Assembly (NCBI RefSeq): GCF_023699475.1 | Contig: NZ_JALXFV010000007.1 | Location: 201,487-265,486, forward strand | Length of the DNA stretch: 64,000 bases | Direction of reading: 5' to 3' | DNA from: Halomarina rubra | GTDB taxonomy: Archaea > Halobacteriota > Halobacteria > Halobacteriales > Haloarculaceae | In this document: one piece after another, positions 25,544 to 34,722 of the stretch | How the letters are laid out: every line of letters starts with the position of its first letter | Numbering within the stretch: the stretch's first letter is position 1 | Translations under genes and position numbers: made by a program | The notes under the pieces: model-generated | What the model was told of the DNA's origin: nothing | The model's database searches: none | The model's input: only the letters and a program-made list of their open reading frames with translations

Positions 25544-26250
25544 TCAGGCGTCGTCGTAGAGCAGTAATAGCAACTTTCGCTCCCCGGTTCGGACGTGCCA
25601 GCTGACCGTGGGTTGTGAGACACCGAGCATCGACGCGAGTTCCAGACCAGACGTCTCTCGCGGCCACTCGAAGAAGCCACTGAAGTACGCCGTCTCGAGC
25701 ACCTCGTTCTGGCGCTCTGTGAGGGGGGCGCGGTAGTTGGCCTCAAACTCTGCGAGCGTCCACACCGGGCGGTCACGGTACGTCCGGGAGAGCAACTCTG
25801 CGCCCTCGTAAGTGTCGACGACTATCTGGGTGAACGCCCGGACCTCCCCACTCTGAGGGAGTTCGACGGTAAGGCGTCCCTCACCGTCCTCGGCGGTCAT
25901 CGCGGTCGGATGCGCGCCGTGATCGACGAGTCCAGCGAGGAATCTCGATTCGGTGATGTGCGCTTCGTAGTAATGCCCGGTGTCCCGCTCTGACAGCAGC
26001 GTCACCTCACGAATCGAAGGGTCTCGGTCGACGTACTCGTACACCCGTTCTGGTTCAGCTCCGTCGATGGTGAAGAATACCCGAAAGCCGCCGCTGCTTT
26101 GCTCGATGAGTGACTCGAACTCGAACGTGCTCCCGGTGGCGGCGGTGAACTCGAATGCGGTACCGACGAGTCGTTGATACCGAAGACGATTTCGACGGCC
26201 TCCTCACTAACGAGCGCTTTCTTCCGTTCGAGTGCGCTGATCGCATTCAT
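25544..26250 (-). pseudogene. HTH_10 regulator with a frameshift
   Basis: The N-terminal part starts at 26250 as MNAISALERKKALVSEE. After about 27 codons the reading must move to another frame near 26170-26180 to continue as GTAFEFTAATGSTFEFE and the rest of a standard HTH_10 regulator. The C-terminus LTERQNEVLETAYFSGFFEW with LASMLGVSQPTVSWHVR is intact. Either the gene is disrupted or the assembly has an indel. A shorter protein starting at MYEYVDRD (166 residues) could still be made but would lack the sensor half. Confidence 0.7.
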
Positions 26251-26351
26251 CGAAGCGAACCACCGAGAGAACCCTAACCCCCAGTCAAAGTCACAACGGC
26301 ACCGGGATAGACAACGGGCCAAGGCCAGTTCACCCCATTCGAATCTAACGT

Positions 26352-29300
26352 TCAATCAGAAGCATCTAACAGTGAGTCACGGACGAACTCAGTGGGGTAC
26401 AGCGCGGTCAGGCCCGGAGTGTTGATGTTGAACTGGTGAGACGGGGTGTTGACGCTGTAGGTTTTCTCGACGCGTGGTTCACCCTCCAGTGGGTCGTTCA
26501 GCGCCTGAAGCACCTCATGGGCGTCTTTTCGATTCATCACTATCCAGATGGCTTCCTCAGGTTCGCAGTCAGCGATCTTATCAAAGTCAGCAGGTGCGGC
26601 TCGTCTGAGGTCGTTGTTCACGCGCTCAACCTCAACAGTGGCGACGATGTTCCCATCTTCATCGAGGCCAGCAACGTCAAGACGTCGCTGTTCATACTTT
26701 GAAGCAGCGTCTTCGGCGTCTTCACTACCGCCCATGAACGCATCTGCGGGGAGTATGCCTTCACCGAGTTCGTAGTACGGCTCGACAGTCACCACATCGG
26801 AATCGGAATCAGCAGCCATCTGGTCAAGTAATCGCATTCCGAGAATCACTCCAAAAACGTGTTCAGTCGACTCTTCGAGGTCCCCTTTTCCATGGCCGTA
26901 GTCGAGTCCTTGGCGATAAGACTCACCGATAATCGACCGGCCTTCAGATGAGACCGAGTACATCCGATGAGGGTGGTCAGTGTCGTGACGAACGAGCCCC
27001 GCATCAACGAGTGCCTCTAGCTCGTCGGTGTCGATATCGACGTATTCGATGAGTCGAATCATCGAGTCGTACAGCAGGTCGTACTCACGGGAATCGTAGC
27101 GGCGCTGAGCGACGTTGTACACAGCCTGAATGAATAGTAGCTGTTTCAGCGACCACTCGCTTGCTGCGATCTCGTCGGAGGTGAGCTTGAGGTTGAACTC
27201 ACAAATCGGGATGTCATCAGCGTCCACATCATCCATGGAGTGACAGCATTCGATGGCTCGCTCCATCCCATCGATGGACGGGTCATATCGATTCGAGCAG
27301 CTGGCACAACAGAGCGCATGAGCAGCGTCATCGTAGGTGACGGCATCGGGGAGCCGCCGAGTATGTGCCAACAGCGTGTCGATACGCGTCGTGGGTTGGG
27401 TCTGTGGAGGTTCCTCTGACTCGTCGCTTTCATCAGCCAGTTCATCGGCGTCGGTGGTATCCCGCTCTGACTCAGAAGCGGACCTGAACAGCGACCCCTC
27501 GCCATACGGCAATCCTGCCGTCCGCGCCGTCTCGAACACGACTTGCTCGAATGCCTTTTCGAAGTCTCGCTCCTCGCTCGCCGTAATCGGTTGCTCACTC
27601 GCTGGGTGGCCGGGGGCAGGCGGCAGTGACCACGCCAGAAACGGTTGAACCGTCTCCTGACCGAAGTCCGTGCCGGGCCGGACCAACCACTCACCACGCC
27701 GCATCGCTGTCAACCGCTGGTCGACCTCCTCACGAGACATCGACTCATTAGCGAACACTCGTGGCAGATCAGAGTCGACCGTGACGTTACCAACGACGAA
27801 CGTCGCCGTCTCATTGAGCGCCTCCTGATACGTGTTGTCCTCAGGATTCGACGAATCGAGTTGCTCCAGGAACTGGACGCCAAGCAACATTGAGAGCCCG
27901 AAGCTCCGGCCTTCCGAAAGCAGGGTGTCGAGGAGGTTCGTTCCGCCGACCTGCCTGGCCTCTTCGAGATAGAGGTTCACCAGCGGCAGGTCATCACGAC
28001 CCTCCTGCCGAGCGCGTTCTTTCCGAGCTTTGAGCGCCGTCCAGAGATTTGAGAGGATGACGAGCGTGAGCGTTCGTTTGATGGTTGACTCCATCCCCGC
28101 AAAGTCGAAGATGACGACCGTATCCTCATTGAGCAACTCGGTGAAGTCGAAGTGGGGCGTCTCGCCATCAGCGTCATTTGTCGATAAATCGGTGTCAATG
28201 TCTTCGCGAGGGACGTGGTTGAACAGCGGAGCGAGTCTGTCATCGGTTGCGATCGTCTCGACACGACCCACAGCACCCGAGAGAATCTTGTTGAGTATCT
28301 CCGGGTCACGCTCGATGAGGCCATCGAAATACGCCCCCAACTTCTCGTCGCTCGTCGCCGGCAACGCTTCCAAGCGTTGGGTCCGCTGGAGTGCCTGATA
28401 GAGGTCATCGTGTGAGACTGCATCCGAGCCGTTGACCGGGTCATACAGCGCCCGCAGGTGATTGCGAATCGCCTTGACCGATTCGGCAGCCTCGCCGTAT
28501 TTTTCGGCGCCGAGGATACCCTGTAAAATCTCTTCATAGTGGCCAGCCTTCCGTGAACGCGCTTCTTCACGGGAGATGCCTGCATCAATGAGCGACTCGA
28601 TATTGAAGAATGAGAACGCTGGCAACACGCGGGAGAAGTCGAAGTGTAGCACGTTTTCTAGATTTCCGTGAGCAGCGTAGTGGATGCGAAGGTACTCTTC
28701 GGCCGTCCCGCCGCCCTTGTGGTCGAAGATAATATCCAGCCCCTCAGTGGCCATCGCGTTCGTCAGCGCTGCACCCATCGTGAGGACGGACTTGCCAGCC
28801 CCGGTGTCACCGACAACGACGAGATGCCGGTCCTGCTGGCTTGGACGGAGATAGAACGGTCGACCGTACGGCTGACGGTCGTGGGTGAGTGGCATACACA
28901 ACGCCATTCCCGGTGGCGTGTAGTTCGCCAGTTGCTGTGGTGGTGGGAGGGTGATACCGGTCCGCTCGGCAGGGCGTATGGCGAGTGCTCGCTTCCCGTT
29001 AGGCGTCAAGCCAGCACCGTCGACGAGGAAAAACCCAGGAAGCTCAGACCGGCCAACGACGATTCCATTGCTCTCTGAATAATGAGCCGGTGAGTAGCCT
29101 CTCCAACCCCCGTATGACGGCTCGTGGACTGTGCGGTCGATAATCTCGTTGAACAACGCGAGGCCGGGCGGGTCGTCATTGAGCGGCCGCAGGTCGGCAT
29201 CCGTGACGACCTCACCGTGGAGTTTGTGGTATGGACCATCGAGACTGCCAAGCGCCGTCGAGAGGCGCCTCGCGATTTGGTCAGCGTGTTGTTGGTTGTC

Positions 29301-30365
29301 TCTGGTGAGTGCAACCGCTCGCATCGAGACACAGAACGTTCGCTGTGAGTCGCGAGTGCCGATAGCGTCGATACGGCGTTGGTCAGTCCGACGAGGCGTG
29401 TGCTCTTTCCGATCTTCGTAGGTTCGTGGGAAGATGATATCACGTATGTAGTCAGAGATGGTCACATCACCCTCCTCCATGTCGGCAACGTACGCTCCTG
29501 CTTCGCCACTCCAGTCGTGATGCAATCCGCCAACGACCTGGTAGACAATCGGGACATCAGCGTCACGAATCGCCTCGATGAGCGTGGCGAGCGGAATACG
29601 CTGTGGTGCAGTTCGCTCGTACTGTTCGCGTCGGCGATACGATGGTCCGTCGACCGATTCCGCAAACGTCGCGAACGGCGTCTGCCAGTCACGGCCTCGC
29701 GTCGTTCGCCCGTGGTACTCGACACCGGCGACATACGGTTCGAGGGTCGTCTCGATCGTCTGGCCCGTCTCGAACGTCATCGTCTGTGCACCCGTCGAAG
29801 GGTTTTCTACGGGAAGACACTCCTCAATGTATCGTGGATGCCAGTCGACCTCTTGAAACTCGTAGTTGTTCGGAAAACACGTCCTGAGAATGCCCAGAAG
29901 ATCGTCTGTGAGGTCAGGGACGCTGATACCGGCGAGATATCGTATCTGTGTATCTGCTCGCCCATCGGAGACGAGCAACCATTCGAACTCAGGTATCTGT
30001 GCTGTGCCACGAATAGTGTGTCTGAGCCCAGTCTTAGTCGCCACCTCGAGTAGCGTTGCAAGCGAATCCAAGGCCTGCATGACGGGGGCTGCGGTCACCA
30101 TCGAGTCAGACGGGCGAATCTCGATGTAGGGTCGAGGTTCGACTGAGTCAGCGGCCGGGAGATACGTCAGTTCGGCAATTGGGATAGGAAGTGCACTTGT
30201 AGCCGCCGAGTCCCCATCATCTGTGGGGGAACCAATGTGGCTACCGGCCACATCGATGGCATCTGTCTCACTCCCCGGTTGCGTTTCATCAACCGGTGGC
30301 TTCCCCGAGTCAACACCCACGGTGAAGTCCCTCCGTAGATGAGTTCTGTACTTTGATTGTGGCAA
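26352..30365 (-). CDS. Large HerA/VirB4-like ATPase with Zn ribbon, winged helix and nuclease-like C-terminus
   Basis: The 1337-residue protein has Walker A GDTGAGKS at residues 519-526, a first acidic strand DIIFDHKGGG (544-553) and Walker B VNLYLEEARQVG near 796, as in VirB4/HerA-type DNA pumps. The N-terminal 450 residues resemble haloarchaeal conjugation-type ATPases. After an acidic linker there is a Zn ribbon (CCASC, ECC; 1019-1042), a wHTH (about 1090-1150) and a terminal region with RLDVAGLDEDGN and ATVEVERVN (about 1228-1250) that looks like a restriction-endonuclease-like core. DNA transfer or DNA processing is inferred. It is bordered upstream by the GTGAG-rich region. Confidence 0.85.
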   Translation of the reverse strand: MPQSKYRTHLRRDFTVGVDSGKPPVDETQPGSETDAIDVAGSHIGSPTDDGDSAATSALPIPIAELTYLPAADSVEPRPYIEIRPSDSMVTAAPVMQALDSLATLLEVATKTGLRHTIRGTAQIPEFEWLLVSDGRADTQIRYLAGISVPDLTDDLLGILRTCFPNNYEFQEVDWHPRYIEECLPVENPSTGAQTMTFETGQTIETTLEPYVAGVEYHGRTTRGRDWQTPFATFAESVDGPSYRRREQYERTAPQRIPLATLIEAIRDADVPIVYQVVGGLHHDWSGEAGAYVADMEEGDVTISDYIRDIIFPRTYEDRKEHTPRRTDQRRIDAIGTRDSQRTFCVSMRAVALTRDNQQHADQIARRLSTALGSLDGPYHKLHGEVVTDADLRPLNDDPPGLALFNEIIDRTVHEPSYGGWRGYSPAHYSESNGIVVGRSELPGFFLVDGAGLTPNGKRALAIRPAERTGITLPPPQQLANYTPPGMALCMPLTHDRQPYGRPFYLRPSQQDRHLVVVGDTGAGKSVLTMGAALTNAMATEGLDIIFDHKGGGTAEEYLRIHYAAHGNLENVLHFDFSRVLPAFSFFNIESLIDAGISREEARSRKAGHYEEILQGILGAEKYGEAAESVKAIRNHLRALYDPVNGSDAVSHDDLYQALQRTQRLEALPATSDEKLGAYFDGLIERDPEILNKILSGAVGRVETIATDDRLAPLFNHVPREDIDTDLSTNDADGETPHFDFTELLNEDTVVIFDFAGMESTIKRTLTLVILSNLWTALKARKERARQEGRDDLPLVNLYLEEARQVGGTNLLDTLLSEGRSFGLSMLLGVQFLEQLDSSNPEDNTYQEALNETATFVVGNVTVDSDLPRVFANESMSREEVDQRLTAMRRGEWLVRPGTDFGQETVQPFLAWSLPPAPGHPASEQPITASEERDFEKAFEQVVFETARTAGLPYGEGSLFRSASESERDTTDADELADESDESEEPPQTQPTTRIDTLLAHTRRLPDAVTYDDAAHALCCASCSNRYDPSIDGMERAIECCHSMDDVDADDIPICEFNLKLTSDEIAASEWSLKQLLFIQAVYNVAQRRYDSREYDLLYDSMIRLIEYVDIDTDELEALVDAGLVRHDTDHPHRMYSVSSEGRSIIGESYRQGLDYGHGKGDLEESTEHVFGVILGMRLLDQMAADSDSDVVTVEPYYELGEGILPADAFMGGSEDAEDAASKYEQRRLDVAGLDEDGNIVATVEVERVNNDLRRAAPADFDKIADCEPEEAIWIVMNRKDAHEVLQALNDPLEGEPRVEKTYSVNTPSHQFNINTPGLTALYPTEFVRDSLLDASD

Positions 30366-30839
30366 GCCCCTCTGTGCAAATCAGCACATTCACGAATGAA
30401 CTCCGAGATTGCGAGAGCACAGCCGATGCCACTTGCAGTAATGACTGAATGTGTATACTTTGGCGAGTCTCGAACCCACCCAGCGCCATCATCATATACA
30501 GACAATCGATTTCGAGTATTTGGCTATTTCGCCAATTTCAAGCCACACATAACGTTCAGCCACGGTTCAGGAACTCGACAACCAGCCCCCAGTTGCGGAA
30601 CGGAGCGGACGTCACCAGAATTGACAGATATAGATAATAATGAGAGTTTGAGAGCACGTCCACAGAGGATAGTAAGTTGTAACGAGCGTCTTCGCGCCGA
30701 CCGTGTGGGCTGTCACGAGAAAGTAAGAATCTCCACAATCAGCAGGAGATGCAGAGTGCCACTGAGAGATGCTAGAAGCGGACCTCCGTACTCCGTTGGT
30801 CTTCACAATCGCTCTGTATGGCCGGAAGAACCCTTCGGC

Positions 30840-31460
30840 CACGATGCGTGAGAGAGTGTGTGGTGGGTGCGTCGTCGGTGACTGATGCAGGGGTGCTGTG
30901 AGTGAGAGCTGGTTGTGAGCGTGCTCGCGGTAGCAACGCCAGGGTATGAGATGTCAATGGCAGTCGGCCAGCCAGTGAGTCGAAGCGGAGGTTGGGACGG
31001 CCGGTGGTTCACACACGGTTCTCGTCGTGCGGTTTTCGGTTGTGTGAGCGCTCATGAGTGGGGAGCATGCCTGTGGCAGCCGAGGTGTACAATCCAGAAG
31101 CGAGGGGTAGGAACGCTGAGATAGTCGGTGATGGATAGTTCGTAATCAGCAGTGAATGGACACACACCTCGTGGTGAGCGCATCGTACGTATTCCATAAC
31201 CGTTCACGAGAGGGGTTCTTCCGGCTTTAGAAGCCGATTGTGAGAATATGAGGGGCGTGGAGAGTAGTCGAGACACGCGATAGAGCGTCGAACAATTTGG
31301 AAACCGAGTGTGAGCGTGGGTAGCGAGTCCGTCTTCAGATGGTGGATCACACCTGCGCCTGTGCGTGAATTGCTGTGAGAATAGTACAGTGCCAGACCGA
31401 CTTCCACGGACTTCTTTTATCTGTAGTGAGGTATAGAACGCGATGACGTGGCGTGAGAGC
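30840..31460 (+). repeat. GTGAG-rich, strand-biased non-coding region
   Basis: I count about 12 GTGAG pentamers on the + strand between 30840 and 31460 and none on the - strand (CTCAC); six are TGTGAG. About 0.6 per strand would be expected by chance. The 30366-31442 interval between the ATPase and the nuclease gene has no credible coding frame in either direction. The skew and the spacing suggest a functional site such as an origin, transfer origin or protein-loading region. Confidence 0.55.
31222..31236. other. Short perfect hairpin within the GTGAG-rich region
   Basis: CGGCTT-TAG-AAGCCG forms a 6 bp stem with a 3-base loop, followed at once by TTGTGAGAA. It is the clearest secondary structure in the 1 kb interval and is placed near the middle of the GTGAG cluster. 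Confidence 0.45.
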
Positions 31461-32141
31461 TGGCCTGGTAAACCAGACTTCGAGGTCGATGCGGTAACAG
31501 TCACAATCAAAGCATCTGCCATTGGTGATTGTGGATTCATTGAAGCCTACGTCGAGAACCACGGCGACGTCATCGAGTTTGCATCTGTCGAGGCGGCTCG
31601 CGAGGAACTCACAACGCATCGGACAACTGCTGAATTAACGCTTCAGCAGGCGGCCTACAACGACCCCGCAGAGGTTGATTTGTATCTCGTGAGTCTCGGC
31701 CTCCATGGCTATAGTGCTGCCGAGCGTGGGCCACCCGAGGAGGGTTGGACGTTCAGACCAGCGGCGAACCAGTACGGTGCCTTAGGCGAGGCGCTGTTCA
31801 CCGCGACACCGCATGGGACAAAGCCACTGAAGCAGTTCATCACTCGCGATTAGGAAATTGACGAGGATCTTCGTATGCAGGTCGACCCTGCACCACCCGT
31901 CGTATCGAACGATGCTGGGACGTGGCATCCGGATTTCGCAGCCGATGTGAGGCAAGAGTGGGGGCCAGCACTGCAGCGATATCTCTTCGAGGTGAAGACG
32001 GGTACTGGTGAGTTAGAACGCTCACAGGAAGCGACGATGCGTGAACACGCTCGAGCGCACCGAGAGTGTGTAATTCACATCAGCGCTGATATCACGGGGC
32101 TTCCGGGTGAGTATTCTGTCGAATTCCACCCCATCGAGTGA
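31443..32141 (+). pseudogene. PD-(D/E)xK nuclease-like gene interrupted by an in-frame amber stop
   Basis: Codons 1-136 (to FITRD) are followed by TAG at 31851-31853. The same frame then continues without a break for 95 more codons to the TGA at 32141. The second part has WHPDFAADV (D164) and, 19 residues on, YLFEVKTGTGELERSQ (E183, K185), the PD...ExK arrangement of this nuclease fold, with a conserved Gln after it. The first part is an uncharacterised domain. I read it as one 232-codon gene that is nonsense-mutated or read through. An internal ATG at 31875 could yield the nuclease part alone. Confidence 0.65.
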
Positions 32142-32232
32142 CTGTGGGTCGGGAGAAGTCGTTCAATTGGGCTCCCCCATGCTTGGTCGGGGCTTGCCTC
32201 ACGCGGTTGAGAGCGTGCTCCCGTGGGGTTGA

Positions 32233-33012
32233 CTACTTGCTGATGAGATGTCCGAACGCGGTGAGTGTGTTTTCACCGGCCTCCGTCAGTGTGATGAACT
32301 TCTTGCGCCCGACTTTCTCGATGGCGATGTAGCCCTGGGTGGTCGCTTCGGAGACGAAGTGTGATTCGAGTAAGCGATAAAATCCCTTCTCGGTCGCGGC
32401 TGTCGACTCTGTGATGAACGGAAACTGTTGCTCGCTAGCGAATTCGATGAGCGCTTTCTTGTGGACACCACGGTAGCGCCCGGCATCGGCTGTCGTGGTC
32501 TCCTGATCGATGTACTCGAGAAACGCGAGGAGTGTCTGTGAGGGTCGTTCGATCGGATAGCGGGGGAGTTCGAAGGTTTCAGCCACCTCATCGTGCAGCG
32601 GTTCTGTAGGTATTCGCTCGGCGGTCGACCCATAGCTTGGCCGGGCGTAGAGTGGCCGCGCATCGGTGGCCATGCACGCGATCATCCCGGCGATTGCCGT
32701 AATCTTAGAGCCCCCAGAGAGATTGACGAACACTTCGTCGGTCGGAAACTGGCCGATTGTGGCGGTGAGCGTCCCGAGGGTATCGTAGAGGTCGAAGATG
32801 TCACACTCGAGCACGTGGAGGTCGATACGGTCGTTCTCACGGAGTTCTGAGAGTAGCTGCTGAAGATATGCAATTTCGCGCTGGCTTTCACAGTACTCGA
32901 CGGCGACAACGACGTCAGCACGCCACTGCTCGATTGGCTGTTTGAGACGCGCGTACTCAAAGCCCAACGGGACGACGTGGACTCGACGAGCGACCGGGGC
33001 TCGGTCTGGCAT
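32233..33012 (-). CDS. CARF-like, HFX_2341/DUF6293 family regulator
   Basis: The 259-residue protein has an N-terminal Rossmann-like domain beginning RVHVVPLGFEYARL. The ligand-loop motif VNLSGGSKITAIAG corresponds to the nucleotide-binding loop of CARF domains. The C-terminal 90 residues form a wHTH ending in KVGRKKFITLTEAG. CARF domains in CRISPR type III effectors and regulators sense cyclic oligoadenylates. In haloarchaea this family is usually not linked to CRISPR. No CRISPR array is present here. It sits next to the interrupted nuclease and the large ATPase. Confidence 0.8.
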   Translation of the reverse strand: MPDRAPVARRVHVVPLGFEYARLKQPIEQWRADVVVAVEYCESQREIAYLQQLLSELRENDRIDLHVLECDIFDLYDTLGTLTATIGQFPTDEVFVNLSGGSKITAIAGMIACMATDARPLYARPSYGSTAERIPTEPLHDEVAETFELPRYPIERPSQTLLAFLEYIDQETTTADAGRYRGVHKKALIEFASEQQFPFITESTAATEKGFYRLLESHFVSEATTQGYIAIEKVGRKKFITLTEAGENTLTAFGHLISK

Positions 33013-33047
33013 ATCGTGAGATTCGAGAGCGTCGTAATACCAGTTCG

Positions 33048-34091
33048 TTACTCTCGTTTCGATCGGCTGCGTCCGAGTTGGACGACCAACGCTCCAACGG
33101 CGACGATGAGAAGCCCAATACCATCACCCACCGTGAGCGATTCGTCGAGAAGTACCCAGCCAAGCACCGCCACCTGAATCAGCATGGTGTTGTTGATGAT
33201 GCTGGATTCGACCGCCGAGAGTGTTTGGAGCGTGTGATTCCAGAGCGTGAACGCAAACGCCGTGTTCACAATGGCAAGCCACCCGACGACCAGCCAGTTC
33301 TCAAGAGAAAGCGCTGGGAGGCCCTGCGTCGCGAGGCCACTCCCAAGGAGAAGAACTGACCCGATCGACATGGTGAGTGTCGTCACCGCGAGTGGTGAAA
33401 GGCCGGGGCCTCGGTTGAATCGACGCCCGAGAATCGCGGCTGCAGCGTTTCCGAGTACACCGAGTCCCATCACAGTGAGTCCGAACACCTCCGAGGCCGG
33501 AAACTGCAGCGGTCGGAAGTAGAGGCCGACTCCCACGAGGAGGATTGCTACTCCGAGGAGCTGTCGGGACGTCGGTCGCTCTCCGAGCACGGGTATACTG
33601 GCTCCAAGGACGATGACAGGGGTGAAGTTCAACAACAGGCTCACGGTCGCCGATTGCAGATGTCGGAGGGCGAGAAACTGTGCCCCCTGCGTGATGGTGT
33701 ACATCGATACCCCAAGGAGTACCACCAGCCCCCAGTCACGAGGCGATAGACTGGCAAGTCGCTGGGGGGTTGCCTGGTAAAAGAACAGTGGGAGTAAGAC
33801 AATCGCAGCGAGGGTGTATCGAAGTCCTGCGAAGGTGAGCGCTGGGATGTCTGTGAGTCCAATATCGATGAGAACGTACGACGATGACCAGAGTAACGTC
33901 ACGAACAGCGCTTGCACAACTGCTCGAGTGTGAACTGAGATTGTCGTGGAAGTCGTTTGCTTCAGTCTACTGTAAACCCAATCGAACACAGGAGGGTCGA
34001 CGGTATCGACAATGGTAACAGTTGAATCGTTACTATCGTTACTATTGTTTTCCCTCCCAAAGTTAATTCCTACTATCACTTGAGTCAGCAT
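33048..34091 (-). CDS. EamA/DMT family transporter
   Basis: The 347-residue protein has ten predicted membrane helices in two EamA repeats. Markers include LLWSSSYVLIDIGL and GLRYTLAAIVLLPLFF in the first, NAAAAILGRRF at the domain junction and LLDESLTVGDGIGLLIVAVG in the second. The family exports or imports small metabolites. The first 50 residues are Ser/Thr/Asn-rich and unlike the family, so translation may start nearer VHTRAVVQALF. It lies upstream of the CARF-like gene in the same direction, 35 bp apart. Confidence 0.85.
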   Translation of the reverse strand: MLTQVIVGINFGRENNSNDSNDSTVTIVDTVDPPVFDWVYSRLKQTTSTTISVHTRAVVQALFVTLLWSSSYVLIDIGLTDIPALTFAGLRYTLAAIVLLPLFFYQATPQRLASLSPRDWGLVVLLGVSMYTITQGAQFLALRHLQSATVSLLLNFTPVIVLGASIPVLGERPTSRQLLGVAILLVGVGLYFRPLQFPASEVFGLTVMGLGVLGNAAAAILGRRFNRGPGLSPLAVTTLTMSIGSVLLLGSGLATQGLPALSLENWLVVGWLAIVNTAFAFTLWNHTLQTLSAVESSIINNTMLIQVAVLGWVLLDESLTVGDGIGLLIVAVGALVVQLGRSRSKRE

Positions 34092-34100
34092 TGAAACAGG

Positions 34101-34330
34101 GTGAAGCCGACGCCTCGCGCCCCCGATGGCTGCGACTTCCTCGAACAGTACCGATATGTGTCACTCGAACGCGTGCGACTGGTGGTTCTCTGGCACACAG
34201 GACTTCGCATCGGGGCAGCCGTCAGTATCGAAGTTGACGACTACGAAGCTGACGAGCAATGCTTCGAACTCGTTCACGGGCCTGAGACGACTGCGTCACC
34301 ACAACCGCGGAAAAGATCCCGGTATCCCAC
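34101..34330 (+). pseudogene. Tyrosine recombinase (integrase) remnant
   Basis: A stretch encodes FLEQYRYVSLERVRLVVLW, followed by HTGLRIGAAVSIEVDDYEAD. The HTGLRIG block is the box I region with the catalytic Arg of XerC/D-like haloarchaeal integrases. After about 60 residues similarity is lost (frame change near 34290), and the catalytic His and Tyr regions are absent. The N-terminal SAM-like domain is also missing. It therefore marks a decayed integration event at the border between the defence-like segment and the metal island. Confidence 0.7.
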
Positions 34331-34371
34331 CCAGCTTGATTCACGAACCCAACTCGTGGGCGGTGGGGATT

Positions 34372-34719
34372 TTAGCGCTCAAGGCGATCTTTTCGCGTTT
34401 CGTACTCTTCGTCGGAGAGGTCGCCACGCGCATACGCACGTCGAAGCTCTTCGAGTGCGGAATCTTCGGACTCCGTCTGACCGAATAAGCGCCGGACAAC
34501 GAAGTAGCTGCCACCGAGCACGAGCAGGAGAAAGAGGAACTGGAGCGCAACACCCACGATCCACCAGCCCGAGCCGACGCTGTTGCCGTACATCATCCCA
34601 CCGTACCCCATCATCCCGCCGGCACCCATCAGGGTCATCCACAGCATCGGGAGTCCAAGAACTGCCACGAGGAGGAGTAAGAGGAGCGTCGAGGCGTCCG
34701 TCCGATTCGTGGTCGCCAT
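34372..34719 (-). CDS. SHOCT domain membrane protein
   Basis: The 115-residue protein has two hydrophobic helices separated by a Gly/Met-rich loop (MGAGGMMGYGGMM). It ends in a SHOCT domain: ALEELRRAYARGDLSDEEYE. SHOCT is a short helical module found at the ends of many membrane and metal-related proteins. The Met-rich loop could bind Cu(I), which is an inference. It starts 3 bp downstream of the DUF302 stop, so both probably share a transcript. Confidence 0.85.
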   Translation of the reverse strand: MATTNRTDASTLLLLLLVAVLGLPMLWMTLMGAGGMMGYGGMMYGNSVGSGWWIVGVALQFLFLLLVLGGSYFVVRRLFGQTESEDSALEELRRAYARGDLSDEEYETRKDRLER

Positions 34720-34722
34720 GAT

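Noticed and set aside
30357..30851. A 164-codon + strand frame upstream of the nuclease gene
   Set aside because: Composition is not haloarchaeal protein-like (few acidic residues, many Cys/Arg/Pro) and it begins inside the ATPase gene start.
31851..31853. TAG decoded as pyrrolysine
   Set aside because: No pyl genes are visible, and I know of none as a general feature of haloarchaea; a nonsense mutation or readthrough is simpler.
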